Of a stretch of DNA of 5,681 bases, positions 1-5,681 are shown piece after piece (the stretch's first letter is position 1; every line of letters begins with the position of its first letter). The stretch lies in assembly GCA_002440945.1 (NCBI GenBank), contig DJWG01000117.1, forward strand, positions 1 to 5,681, given 5' to 3'. The position numbers were made by a program, and so were the translations under genes. This stretch comes from Rhodobacteraceae bacterium UBA6236. Lineage in GTDB: Bacteria; Pseudomonadota; Alphaproteobacteria; Rhodobacterales; Rhodobacteraceae. A model generated the notes under the pieces. It was not told the origin of the DNA. It was given only the letters and a program-made list of their open reading frames with translations, and searched no databases.

Positions 1-592
1 GCAGCTTGCAGATGAAGACGTCGATGATCTTCAGTTCCGGCTCATCCATGCCGCCATAAAGGTGGTTGAGGAACATTTCCTTGGTGAGCGTGGTGCCCTT
101 GCGGAGCGAAAGCAGCTCAAGCATCTGGTATTCCTTGCCGGTCAGATGCACGGTCTGCCCTTCGGCATCCACCGTCTTGGCGTCCAGGTTTACCGTGATC
201 TTGCCGGTGCGGATCGTCGATTGCGCATGGCCCTTCGACCGACGGATGATCGCATGGATCCGGGCCACAAGTTCTTCGCGATGGAAGGGCTTGGTCATGT
301 AGTCGTCAGCGCCGAAACCGAAACCCTTGATCTTGTTTTCGGTATCGTCCTGGCCCGACAGGATCAGGATCGGCGTTTCGACCTTGGCGGCGCGCAGTTG
401 GCGCAGCACCTCGTGCCCGTTCATGTCCGGCAGGTTGAGGTCGAGAAGGATCAGATCGTAGTCATAAAGCTTGGCAAGGTCGATGCCTTCCTCGCCCAGA
501 TCCGTGCAATAGACGTTCAGGTTGGCATGGGTCAGCATCAGTTCGATGCTGCGCGACGTGGTCGGATCGTCCTCAACCAAAAGAATTCTCAT
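1..592 (-). CDS. ctrA: Cell-cycle response regulator CtrA (C-terminus cut by window edge)
   Basis: CtrA is an OmpR-family DNA-binding response regulator, phosphorylated through the CckA-ChpT relay. It is essential for the Caulobacter cell cycle; in Rhodobacterales it is usually non-essential and controls motility and gene transfer agent genes. The first 197 codons are present, out of about 230-240 usual for the family. The receiver domain covers about residues 1-120, with the acidic pair E7-D8-D9, phospho-acceptor D51 (context [10 protein letters not shown]), the switch-region LSG, and the conserved lysine in DDYMTKPFH. The winged-helix DNA-binding domain follows, with the hallmark [18 protein letters not shown] and [18 protein letters not shown] just before the edge. 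The ATG at 590-592 is preceded by GGAGA at 601-605 with a good spacing. No damage is seen. sciP lies 92 bp upstream on the same strand, so cotranscription is possible. Identification is near certain because CtrA is extremely conserved; the last 35-40 residues cannot be checked. Confidence 0.97.
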   Translation of the reverse strand, partial: MRILLVEDDPTTSRSIELMLTHANLNVYCTDLGEEGIDLAKLYDYDLILLDLNLPDMNGHEVLRQLRAAKVETPILILSGQDDTENKIKGFGFGADDYMTKPFHREELVARIHAIIRRSKGHAQSTIRTGKITVNLDAKTVDAEGQTVHLTGKEYQMLELLSLRKGTTLTKEMFLNHLYGGMDEPELKIIDVFICKL

Positions 593-642
593 TCAATCGT
601 TCTCCGCATTAATCCCCGCGAGCCGACCATGATCAATAATAG

Positions 643-657
643 TTAATCACGCGTTAC
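643..657 (-). promoter_or_regulatory. Candidate CtrA-binding box upstream of ctrA
   Basis: The plus strand reads TTAA, seven bases, TTAC; the established CtrA consensus is TTAA-N7-TTAA, so one base differs. The box lies 51 bp upstream of the ctrA start codon. On the ctrA strand it is followed one base later by TATTAT (636-641), which resembles a -10 element. A box touching the -10 would fit repression by CtrA-P better than activation. Autoregulation of ctrA is known in Caulobacter; here it is inferred from the site only. The promoter assignment is weaker than the box, because no convincing -35 element stands at 16-18 bp from TATTAT. Confidence 0.6.
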
Positions 658-684
658 CAGCGTAGAACAAACTATGATTGCAGC

Positions 685-963
685 TTAAGGTTGTCTCAAC
701 CTTTGAATGGCGGTCACCTTCAAACCCTTTTCGCCGTGTCTCTCAACGGCATCACACCAGATCATGAATTCCTCCTCCGACAGCTGATAGCGGTCGAGAA
801 CTTCGGCCATGGTCACAAGACCGCCCGATACAGCCTTGACGACGCGGGCTTTTCGGCTGGCGACCCAGCGCACGGTGTCTTCCGGCGGCAGGTCGGCGCG
901 GGTCAGGACGCTGCCATCGGGCAACGTGATCGAACGTGGGCCATCGACTTTCTTCAGATACAT
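685..963 (-). CDS. sciP: CtrA inhibitor SciP (DUF1153 family)
   Basis: This is a 92-residue protein of the DUF1153 family, matching the usual length of about 90 residues for SciP (small CtrA inhibitory protein). In Caulobacter SciP binds CtrA and DNA and prevents CtrA from activating its promoters. The N-terminus has a short strand-turn segment ([13 protein letters not shown], residues 8-20) and [11 protein letters not shown] (23-33). It is followed by a helical, helix-turn-helix-like region: [20 protein letters not shown] (35-54), a turn, [17 protein letters not shown] (61-77), and a basic tail. The ATG at 961-963 has AGGGG at 971-975 with 7-nt spacing. It sits directly upstream of ctrA on the same strand and is divergent from mnmA, which places a regulator beside its own target. 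The family call is strong. Inhibition of CtrA in this organism is inferred, since SciP roles may differ between alphaproteobacterial orders. Confidence 0.92.
   Translation of the reverse strand: MYLKKVDGPRSITLPDGSVLTRADLPPEDTVRWVASRKARVVKAVSGGLVTMAEVLDRYQLSEEEFMIWCDAVERHGEKGLKVTAIQRLRQP
687..703. repeat. Short perfect hairpin at the end of sciP
   Basis: AAGGTTG (687-693), a three-base spacer TCT, and CAACCTT (697-703) form a perfect 7-bp inverted repeat over the last codons and stop codon of sciP. On the sciP transcript it is not followed by a run of U, so it is not a classical intrinsic terminator. It could attenuate read-through into ctrA, protect an mRNA end, or be a consequence of coding sequence. 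Structure is seen; function is inferred. Confidence 0.4.
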
Positions 964-964
964 G

Positions 965-1028
965 GTTTCACCCCTTTCATTTCCACCGCCCCGAAGGCTG
1001 GGCGCAGCCGCTTAAGGAGCGGTGAAAC
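965..1028. repeat. 8-bp inverted repeat spanning the sciP leader
   Basis: GTTTCACC at 965-972 and GGTGAAAC at 1021-1028 are perfect reverse complements separated by 48 bp. The left arm covers the bases just upstream of the sciP ATG, including part of its Shine-Dalgarno sequence (971-975). If sciP is transcribed from upstream of 1028, pairing of the arms would hide the ribosome-binding site. A smaller hairpin, GGCTG (996-1000) with CAGCC (1005-1009), lies between the arms and could stack inside. A chance 8-bp repeat in a region this size is not very rare, so confidence in function is low. Confidence 0.35.
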
Positions 1029-1034
1029 GCGGGC

Positions 1035-1062
1035 TTGTGAGTGGTTCGTATTTTCCTATATT
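1035..1062 (+). promoter_or_regulatory. Probable mnmA promoter
   Basis: TTGTGA (1035-1040) and TATATT (1057-1062) are separated by 16 bp and resemble -35 and -10 elements of a housekeeping sigma-70 promoter. Transcription would start near 1069, giving a short leader of under 20 nt before the mnmA ATG at 1087 with its GGAGA ribosome-binding site at 1076-1080. The stretch is AT-rich relative to its surroundings, which supports the call. The start site itself is inferred. Confidence 0.5.
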
Positions 1063-1086
1063 CCAGCGCATCCCCGGAGACCCGAT

Positions 1087-2226
1087 ATGCCCAAGGATAT
1101 GCCCCTGAACTCACTAGGCCTGCCCAAGGCGCCCGCCGATACGCGGGTGGTCGTCGCCATGTCCGGCGGCGTCGACAGCTCTGTCGTCGCGGCGATGCTG
1201 AAGGATGAGGGCTACGATGTCGTGGGGGTCACGCTGCAGCTTTACGACCATGGCGCGGCACTGGCCAAGAAGGGCGCCTGCTGCGCCGGACAGGATATCC
1301 ATGACGCCCGCCGCGTGGCAGAAGCAATGGGCTTCCCGCACTATGTCCTTGATTACGAAAACACTTTCCGCGAAGCCGTGATCGAGGAATTCGCCGATGC
1401 CTATCTGGCCGGCGCGACGCCCGTGCCCTGCATCCGCTGCAACGAACGGGTGAAGTTCAAGGACCTGCTGGCCACGGCGCGCGATCTTGACGCCGATTGC
1501 ATGGCGACCGGGCACTACATCCAGCGCAAGATGGGCGCCGCCGGGGCCGAGTTGCACCGCGCCGCGGACGCCAACCGCGACCAGAGCTATTTCCTGTTCT
1601 CGACGACTCAGGATCAGTTGGATTTTCTGCGTTTTCCGCTGGGCCATCTGCCGTCGAAGGCCGAAACCCGGGCGCTTGCGGCGCGCTACGGGCTTTCGGT
1701 GGCCGACAAGCCCGACAGCCAGGACATCTGTTTCGTGCCGAACGGCAATTACGCGGCGGTGATCGAAAAGCTGCGCCCCGGCGCGGCGGACCCCGGCGAG
1801 ATCGTTGATCTGGAGGGGAATGTCCTCGGGCGTCACAACGGCGTCATCCATTACACCATCGGCCAGCGCCGTGGCCTGGGCATCGGGGGCCTTGGCGATC
1901 CGCTTTACGTCGTGCGTCTGGACCCTGAGGCGCGTCGGGTGATCGTCGGGCCCAAGGAGGCGCTTTCGACCCGGGTGATCCCGATCCGCGAGGTGAACTG
2001 GCTTGGGGATGCGGCTTTCGACAGCCAGCCCGAATGGCAGGTCGAGGTGAAGGTCCGGTCGACCCGCGCGCCCCGTCCGGCGATTCTGCGGCCCCGGGGC
2101 GCGACGGAGGCCGAGGTGGAGCTTCTGGACCCCGAGGATGGGGTGAGCCCGGGGCAGGCATGTGTGTTCTACGCCCCCGACAGCACCCGGATCCTGGGCG
2201 GCGGCTGGATCTGGCGCGGGCGGTGA
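1087..2226 (+). CDS. mnmA: tRNA-specific 2-thiouridylase MnmA
   Basis: MnmA (TrmU) adenylates and thiolates uridine 34 in the wobble position of Lys, Glu and Gln tRNAs, giving s2U34 in the cytoplasm. Sulfur arrives as a persulfide from the IscS/Tus-type relay or its local equivalent. The product is 379 residues, close to the 368 of E. coli. The N-terminal PP-loop ATP-binding motif SGGVDSS is at residues 26-32. The catalytic cysteine pair is C118 (in [11 protein letters not shown]) and C215 (in PDSQDICFV). ATGHY (140-144) and DQSYFLF (165-171) are family signatures; [14 protein letters not shown] opens the C-terminal beta-barrel region. The ATG at 1087 is preferred: GGAGA lies 6 nt upstream and homology starts soon after. 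The next in-frame ATG at 1099 is possible. The frame stays open upstream to 691, but that part is antisense to sciP. The gene is monocistronic here, divergent from sciP and convergent with lpxB. All key residues are present. Confidence 0.97.
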   Translation: MPKDMPLNSLGLPKAPADTRVVVAMSGGVDSSVVAAMLKDEGYDVVGVTLQLYDHGAALAKKGACCAGQDIHDARRVAEAMGFPHYVLDYENTFREAVIEEFADAYLAGATPVPCIRCNERVKFKDLLATARDLDADCMATGHYIQRKMGAAGAELHRAADANRDQSYFLFSTTQDQLDFLRFPLGHLPSKAETRALAARYGLSVADKPDSQDICFVPNGNYAAVIEKLRPGAADPGEIVDLEGNVLGRHNGVIHYTIGQRRGLGIGGLGDPLYVVRLDPEARRVIVGPKEALSTRVIPIREVNWLGDAAFDSQPEWQVEVKVRSTRAPRPAILRPRGATEAEVELLDPEDGVSPGQACVFYAPDSTRILGGGWIWRGR

Positions 2227-2281
2227 TCCCCGGAGCGCCTTTGGCCGCCGAGAGAATTTGAGTATTGTTGCAAAGAAGAAG

Positions 2282-2293
2282 CGCGAAGACGCG
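2282..2293 (-). terminator. Weak candidate terminator of the lpx operon
   Basis: On the minus strand, just past the lpxB stop codon, CGCG-TCTT-CGCG forms a 4-bp stem and is followed by a pyrimidine-rich tract, CTTCTTCTTT. The stem is short and the tract is not pure T, so this is a poor match to an intrinsic terminator. The rest of the 77-bp gap between mnmA and lpxB (2227-2303) shows no clear terminator for mnmA either, so convergent transcripts may overlap or end by Rho. Confidence 0.25.
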
Positions 2294-2303
2294 GTTCGGT
2301 TCG

Positions 2304-3467
2304 TCAGGCGGCGCCGGTCTTGCGGGCAAGGAAGCCCAGGACCGATTGCGCGGCCCGCAGGCCCGGCGGCGTTCCGCCTTCGCCCAGGCGCTGCATGGTC
2401 AGGTCCATCGCGGCCACCTGTTCCGCCCGGGCGGCTTCGCTTTCCAGAAGATGCGCCAGCATTCGGGCGATGGCGTCGGACTGGCAGTCGGCGCCAAGGA
2501 ATTCAGGGATCGCGCGGGTTTCCGACACCAGGTTCACCAATGTCACGGTCTTGACCTTCAGCATCCGACCGATCAGCCACCGGCTGATCGGGTGCATGTC
2601 ATAGGCGATGACCATCGGCACGCGATTGGCGGCAAGGTCGAGGCTGACCGTGCCGCTTGCCGCCAGGGCAAGGTCGGCGGCGGCGAAGGCGCTGCGCTTG
2701 TCGGCGGCGTCTTCCAGCACCAGCGGCGGATGCGGCCAGCGGGCGGTCATTTCGCGGATCAGCGGGGCGACGCCACGCACGGTGGGCACCACGATGCGGA
2801 GCGAGGGTTCGCGATCCCTGAGCATCAGCAGCGCCTCGTTGAAGCGTCCGGCAAGGCGGGTGACCTCGCCCCGGCGCGATCCGGGCAGGCAAAGGACCAG
2901 CGGCTGGTCGGGGGCGATGTCATGGGCGGCGCGGAAGGCCTGCGCCTCGGCCTCGGTTGCGCGGGGGGCGGTGGCGATGGGGTGGCCGACGAAATCGCAG
3001 GTCATGCCTTCGGCGCGCATATAGGGCGGTTCGAACGGGAAAAGCGCCAGCACATGGTCGATCAGGGGCGCCATCCTGGCCGCGCGGCCCGGACGCCAGG
3101 CCCAGACGGTGGGGGCGACGTAATGGACCGTCGGCAGATCGGGGCGGGCGGCGCGGACGGCGCGGACCACACGCAGGCAGAAATCCGGGCTGTCGATGGT
3201 GATCAGCACGTCGGGCCGCGCAGCGATCACGGCGGCGGCGGTTTCGGCGATGCGGCGCTTCAGATGGGCATATTTCGGCAAGATCTCTGCCAGGCCCATC
3301 ACGGATAGCTCTTCCATCGGGAAGCGGCTTTGCAGGCCCTCGGCCTCCATCAGCGGGCCGCCGACGCCTTCGAAGGCGACGCCGGGATTGAGGGCAGAGA
3401 GGCCCTTCATCAGCGCCCCGCCGAGCGCATCGCCCGAAGGTTCGCCCGCGATGAGAAAGACCTTCAC
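2304..3467 (-). CDS. lpxB: Lipid-A-disaccharide synthase LpxB
   Basis: LpxB is a peripheral inner-membrane glycosyltransferase of family GT19. It joins UDP-2,3-diacylglucosamine to lipid X, giving the beta-1,6-linked tetraacyl disaccharide 1-phosphate of lipid A. The product from the GTG start is 387 residues (E. coli 382). Signatures are GEPSGD (8-13), GVGGPLM (34-40), TIDSPDF (90-96, with the conserved D92), YVAPTVWAWR (116-125), FVGHP (159-163), PGSRRGE (195-201) and ASGTVSLDLA (270-279, nucleotide-sugar region). The start is not ATG. GTG at 3465-3467 overlaps the lpxI stop in a GTGA arrangement and gives an N-terminus V/M-KVFLIAGEPSGD typical of the family; an in-frame TTG at 3477-3479 would add four residues. 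Neither has a clear Shine-Dalgarno sequence, so translation is probably coupled to lpxI. It is the last gene of the operon. Confidence 0.96.
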   Translation of the reverse strand: MKVFLIAGEPSGDALGGALMKGLSALNPGVAFEGVGGPLMEAEGLQSRFPMEELSVMGLAEILPKYAHLKRRIAETAAAVIAARPDVLITIDSPDFCLRVVRAVRAARPDLPTVHYVAPTVWAWRPGRAARMAPLIDHVLALFPFEPPYMRAEGMTCDFVGHPIATAPRATEAEAQAFRAAHDIAPDQPLVLCLPGSRRGEVTRLAGRFNEALLMLRDREPSLRIVVPTVRGVAPLIREMTARWPHPPLVLEDAADKRSAFAAADLALAASGTVSLDLAANRVPMVIAYDMHPISRWLIGRMLKVKTVTLVNLVSETRAIPEFLGADCQSDAIARMLAHLLESEAARAEQVAAMDLTMQRLGEGGTPPGLRAAQSVLGFLARKTGAA

Positions 3468-4294
3468 GCCCGCGCCCAAAGGAAAAGGCCCGCCGCATCC
3501 GCCGCGGCAACCGTTGCGGCGTGGTCAAGGATCAGGACGCCTTTGGCTGCAATCGCGATACCGGCGAGGCCGGCGGCGGCGGCGTTGCGGATCGTGTCCG
3601 GGCCGATGGCGGGCAGGTCGATGCGGCGGTCCTGACCGGGCTTCGGCGCCTTGTAGAGCACTCCGCGCGCGCCTTTCGGGTTCGGCCGCAACGAGGCGGC
3701 GCGTTCGGCCACGAAGGCCAGCATCGCGTCGGTTCCGGGCAGGGTTTCCACCGCCAGACAAAGCCCCTGCGCGACCACCGCCCCCTGCCCCAGGTCGAGC
3801 GCGCCGAGCGCCGCGACGATCTCTGCCGCGCGGGCGGCATCGGCACGGTCGGCCTCGGTCACCGCACCCGCAAGGACGCCTTCGCTGGCCAGGAGGTCCG
3901 GCGCGATGTCATGCGCGGCGACGACGCTCAGACCCCAATCCTCGAAGATCGCGATGACCTCGCGCAGCGCCGCGTCATCGCCCGACTGCATCGCCGTCAG
4001 GATGCGCGGCACCAGCGTTGCGGTACGGGCGTCGAAGAATTCCGGCTCGATCCGCGGGCGGCGGACCGCGCCTGCAAAACAGACGCGGGTGATGCCCCGG
4101 TCGAGAAGCTGTTCCATCAGCGGGACCAGCCGTTCCAGCCGGAAGGACTGAACCGGGCGGTCGCCCAGATCGGCGGGAAAGCCCTCCATCTGGACCAGCA
4201 GGGCTTCGGGCGCGCGGATGGCAAGAAGCCCGGGCAGCGCGCCTTGGCCGCAGATCAGCGCGGTATCGGTCTGCGGGGGCATCTGGTCCGTCAT
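3464..4294 (-). CDS. lpxI: UDP-2,3-diacylglucosamine pyrophosphatase LpxI
   Basis: LpxI (DUF1009 family) hydrolyses UDP-2,3-diacylglucosamine to lipid X and UMP at the inner face of the inner membrane. It is unrelated to LpxH, which does the same step in E. coli by attack on the other phosphorus. The product is 276 residues. The N-terminal domain begins with ALICGQGALPGLLA (12-25), and FAGAVRRP (73-80) follows. The C-terminal domain carries PKGARGVLYKAPKPGQDRRI and DLPAIGPDT; D222 and D226 in GQDRRIDLP lie at the position of the catalytic aspartate known in Caulobacter LpxI (D225). ASLRPNPKGARG and the glycine/alanine-rich tail AGLAGIAIAAKG are typical. Its ATG overlaps the lpxA stop (ATGA, 4291-4294), and its stop overlaps the lpxB GTG start. 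Context between lpxA and lpxB, where LpxI is commonly found in alphaproteobacteria, confirms the call. No LpxH is visible in this window. Confidence 0.95.
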   Translation of the reverse strand: MTDQMPPQTDTALICGQGALPGLLAIRAPEALLVQMEGFPADLGDRPVQSFRLERLVPLMEQLLDRGITRVCFAGAVRRPRIEPEFFDARTATLVPRILTAMQSGDDAALREVIAIFEDWGLSVVAAHDIAPDLLASEGVLAGAVTEADRADAARAAEIVAALGALDLGQGAVVAQGLCLAVETLPGTDAMLAFVAERAASLRPNPKGARGVLYKAPKPGQDRRIDLPAIGPDTIRNAAAAGLAGIAIAAKGVLILDHAATVAAADAAGLFLWARA

Positions 4295-5091
4295 CTGGGT
4301 GTCAGGAAGGACCGGTCGGACGGGCCGAGAATGAAGGCCAGCACCTCGCGGACATAGGCGCTTTGGGGGGCGTCGGGGGCATCGGCGATCTGGCGGGCGG
4401 TGTCGCGGAAAGACCCGGCCTTCAGCGCCGACAGCAGATCGCGCAGCGCCGTCATGTCGGCCTTTTCCGCGCCGCGCCGCTTGAGCCCGACAAGGTTCAA
4501 CCCGTCCAGCACACCGCGCGGCCCCTGCACCAGCCCGTGCGGGATCACATCCGCCGTCACCATCGTCACTGCGCCGATCATGGCGCCGCGGCCGATGCGG
4601 ACGAACTGGTGGACGCCCGACAGGCCGCCAACGATCACCTCGTCCTCCAGCACCACATGCCCCGCCAGCGCCACGTTGTTCACAAGAATACAGCCATTGC
4701 CGATCTGGCAGTCATGGGCGACATGCGCGCCGGCCATGAAAAGCCCGTCATCGCCCACGCGGGTGATGCCGCCGCCGCCTTCGGTGCCGGTGTTCATGGT
4801 CACATGTTCGCGGATCTGGTTCCGCGCCCCGATGATCAGCTGCGTCCGTTCGCCGTGGAACTTCTTGTCCTGCGGGATTTCGCCCAAAGTCGCGAAAGGG
4901 AAGATAACGCAATCGTCGCCCACGTCCGTCCAGCCGGTCAGCACGGCGTGGGATTTCACCGTGACGCGCGCGCCCAGGGTGACTTCGGACCCGATGGTCA
5001 CGAAGGGGCCGATGCGACAGTCCGGGCCGATCACCGCCCCCGGCTCGACCACGGCCAAAGGATGGAGGACGGCGCTGGGATCAATGCTCAT
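4291..5091 (-). CDS. lpxA: Acyl-ACP--UDP-N-acetylglucosamine O-acyltransferase LpxA
   Basis: LpxA transfers a 3-hydroxyacyl chain from ACP to the 3-OH of UDP-GlcNAc, the first step of lipid A synthesis, in the cytoplasm as a homotrimer. The product is 266 residues (E. coli 262). About residues 1-190 are hexapeptide repeats of the left-handed beta-helix fold, for example IGPDCRIGPFVTIGS and VGDDCVIF. GEIPQDKKFHGE (70-81) is a family signature. AHVAHDCQIGNGC (122-134) carries H126, which matches the catalytic H125 of E. coli, and H123. GLNLVGLKRRG (197-207) opens the helical C-terminal domain. Aligned by eye to E. coli, A174 replaces the chain-length ruler G173 and R192 replaces H191. The ATG at 5089-5091 lies 3 bp after the fabZ stop, with AGGA (5099-5102) inside fabZ as Shine-Dalgarno. 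Its stop overlaps the lpxI start. Confidence 0.97.
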   Translation of the reverse strand: MSIDPSAVLHPLAVVEPGAVIGPDCRIGPFVTIGSEVTLGARVTVKSHAVLTGWTDVGDDCVIFPFATLGEIPQDKKFHGERTQLIIGARNQIREHVTMNTGTEGGGGITRVGDDGLFMAGAHVAHDCQIGNGCILVNNVALAGHVVLEDEVIVGGLSGVHQFVRIGRGAMIGAVTMVTADVIPHGLVQGPRGVLDGLNLVGLKRRGAEKADMTALRDLLSALKAGSFRDTARQIADAPDAPQSAYVREVLAFILGPSDRSFLTPR

Positions 5092-5094
5092 CGG

Positions 5095-5556
5095 TCAGTC
5101 CTGAAGATCCATCATCGCGGTGAATTCCGCTTCGGCGCAAAGCTGGCCTTCGACCATCGCCTGGCCGAGGAATTTCCAGATCTTGCCACCGCCGCGCTTC
5201 ACCGTGACATGCAGTTCCAAAACGTCGCCCGGAACCACCTTGCGGCGGAACTTGCAGGCGTCGATCCCCATGAAATAGGTAAGAAGCTTGCGGTCCACAA
5301 CGTTCATGCTGATGCCCACGACCACGGCCGAGGTCTGCGCCATCGCCTCGACAATGGTGACGCCGGGCATGATCGGTTCAGACGGAAAATGGCCCTGGAA
5401 GTGCGGTTCGTTGAAGGTCACGTTCTTCACGCCGATCGCGCCCTTGAAGGGAACGATGTCACGCACCTTGTCGATCAGCAGGAACGGGTAGCGGTGCGGG
5501 ATGATGCGCTGGATCAGGTGGATATCGGCGCTGGTATAGGGCGCGGGCTCGGTCAT
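5095..5556 (-). CDS. fabZ: 3-hydroxyacyl-[acyl-carrier-protein] dehydratase FabZ
   Basis: FabZ dehydrates (3R)-3-hydroxyacyl-ACP to trans-2-enoyl-ACP in type II fatty acid synthesis. It competes with LpxA for the hydroxyacyl-ACP pool, which explains its place in this operon. The product is 153 residues, as usual (E. coli 151). It is a single hot-dog fold with [14 protein letters not shown] (18-31), [12 protein letters not shown] (55-66) with catalytic H56, and VEAMAQTSA (69-77) with catalytic E70, matching H54 and E68 of E. coli. The frame is open to 5655, but the start at 5554-5556 is preferred because GGAGG stands 7 nt upstream (5564-5568) and the extension is low-complexity with no family similarity. 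It is the first gene of the visible fabZ-lpxA-lpxI-lpxB run; more genes may lie upstream beyond the window. Confidence 0.97.
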   Translation of the reverse strand: MTEPAPYTSADIHLIQRIIPHRYPFLLIDKVRDIVPFKGAIGVKNVTFNEPHFQGHFPSEPIMPGVTIVEAMAQTSAVVVGISMNVVDRKLLTYFMGIDACKFRRKVVPGDVLELHVTVKRGGGKIWKFLGQAMVEGQLCAEAEFTAMMDLQD

Positions 5557-5681
5557 CGGTGGTCCTCCCGGTTCGGTCTGGGATGTTGTGCGGCCGGACC
5601 CGGTGGTGCCTGCCCCTCTGGCGATCTTGCTAACAACATGGCGCGGGGCTGGCAAGGCGGGCGGACACGACGGGCGGGCAC
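5557..5681. other. Unassigned region upstream of fabZ
   Basis: This 125-bp stretch on the operon strand holds the fabZ Shine-Dalgarno sequence and otherwise nothing recognised. I could not match the visible peptide in any minus-strand frame to the C-terminus of LpxD or an OmpH/Skp-like protein, which often precede fabZ in alphaproteobacteria. One frame ends in a TAG at 5630-5632, but the peptide before it is not recognisable. TTGCCA with TAGCAA 17 bp further on (minus strand) is a poor promoter match. It may be a leader or spacer. Confidence 0.4.

Noticed and set aside
62..646. Plus-strand open frame opposite ctrA
   Set aside because: It is the shadow of the highly conserved ctrA frame and shows no family of its own.
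1008..1022. CCGCT-TAAGG-AGCGG mini-hairpin as a terminator or CtrA half-site (contains TTAA)
   Set aside because: No T-run follows and no second TTAA is found at the right spacing; it also conflicts with the larger inverted repeat.
691..1086. A 132-codon N-terminal extension of mnmA in the same open frame
   Set aside because: It is antisense to sciP, has no MnmA similarity, and the ATG at 1087 has a good ribosome-binding site and promoter.
2265..3308. Long plus-strand open frame opposite lpxB
   Set aside because: The translation is a low-complexity, Gly/Arg/His-rich product typical of the antisense of a GC-rich gene; lpxB on the other strand has full family motifs.
3521..4357. Long plus-strand open frame opposite lpxI
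   Set aside because: No recognisable domain, Arg/Asp/Gly-rich composition, and lpxI is clearly the coding strand.
5557..5655. A longer FabZ start adding 33 residues
   Set aside because: The added residues do not resemble FabZ, while the ATG at 5554-5556 has a near-perfect GGAGG at the right distance and gives the usual family length.
5656..5679. Direct repeat GGCGGGC twice, 17 bp apart
   Set aside because: Simple GC-rich sequence, too short and too common in such a genome to suggest a binding-site array.

Overview
The window is a GC-rich piece of an alphaproteobacterial chromosome, most likely from the Rhodobacterales (Rhodobacter/Paracoccus-like). The reasons are a CtrA response regulator directly beside the DUF1153 protein SciP, an LpxI-type (not LpxH-type) lipid A pathway, the gene order fabZ-lpxA-lpxI-lpxB, and GC-rich codon use throughout. 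I read it from the sequence alone; no database search was run.

Layout. Positions 1-963 (minus strand) hold the cell-cycle/differentiation regulators: ctrA, cut by the left window edge after 197 codons, and upstream of it, in the same direction, sciP. The 92-bp gap between them contains a near-consensus CtrA box, which suggests autoregulation of ctrA. Positions 964-1086 are a divergent intergenic region with a plausible sigma-70-type promoter for mnmA and an 8-bp inverted repeat, one arm of which lies in the sciP ribosome-binding region. Positions 1087-2226 (plus strand) encode MnmA, the tRNA 2-thiouridylase. A 77-bp gap then separates mnmA from a convergent minus-strand operon.

Positions 2304-5556 (minus strand, transcribed right to left) form a compact operon, fabZ-lpxA-lpxI-lpxB. 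fabZ and lpxA are 3 bp apart, and the two following junctions are 4-nt stop/start overlaps (ATGA and GTGA). FabZ makes the unsaturated acyl-ACP intermediate of fatty acid synthesis. LpxA uses hydroxyacyl-ACP to start lipid A synthesis. LpxI cleaves UDP-2,3-diacylglucosamine to lipid X, and LpxB condenses lipid X with UDP-2,3-diacylglucosamine to the disaccharide. LpxC, LpxD and LpxK, which the pathway also needs, are not in the window. Nothing upstream of fabZ (5557-5681) could be assigned to a gene.

I found no undescribed system, mobile element, CRISPR array or RNA gene. The window is ordinary core genome. The points worth a second look are regulatory (CtrA box, inverted repeats, sciP-ctrA arrangement) and biochemical (LpxA acyl-chain ruler residues, LpxB non-ATG start).
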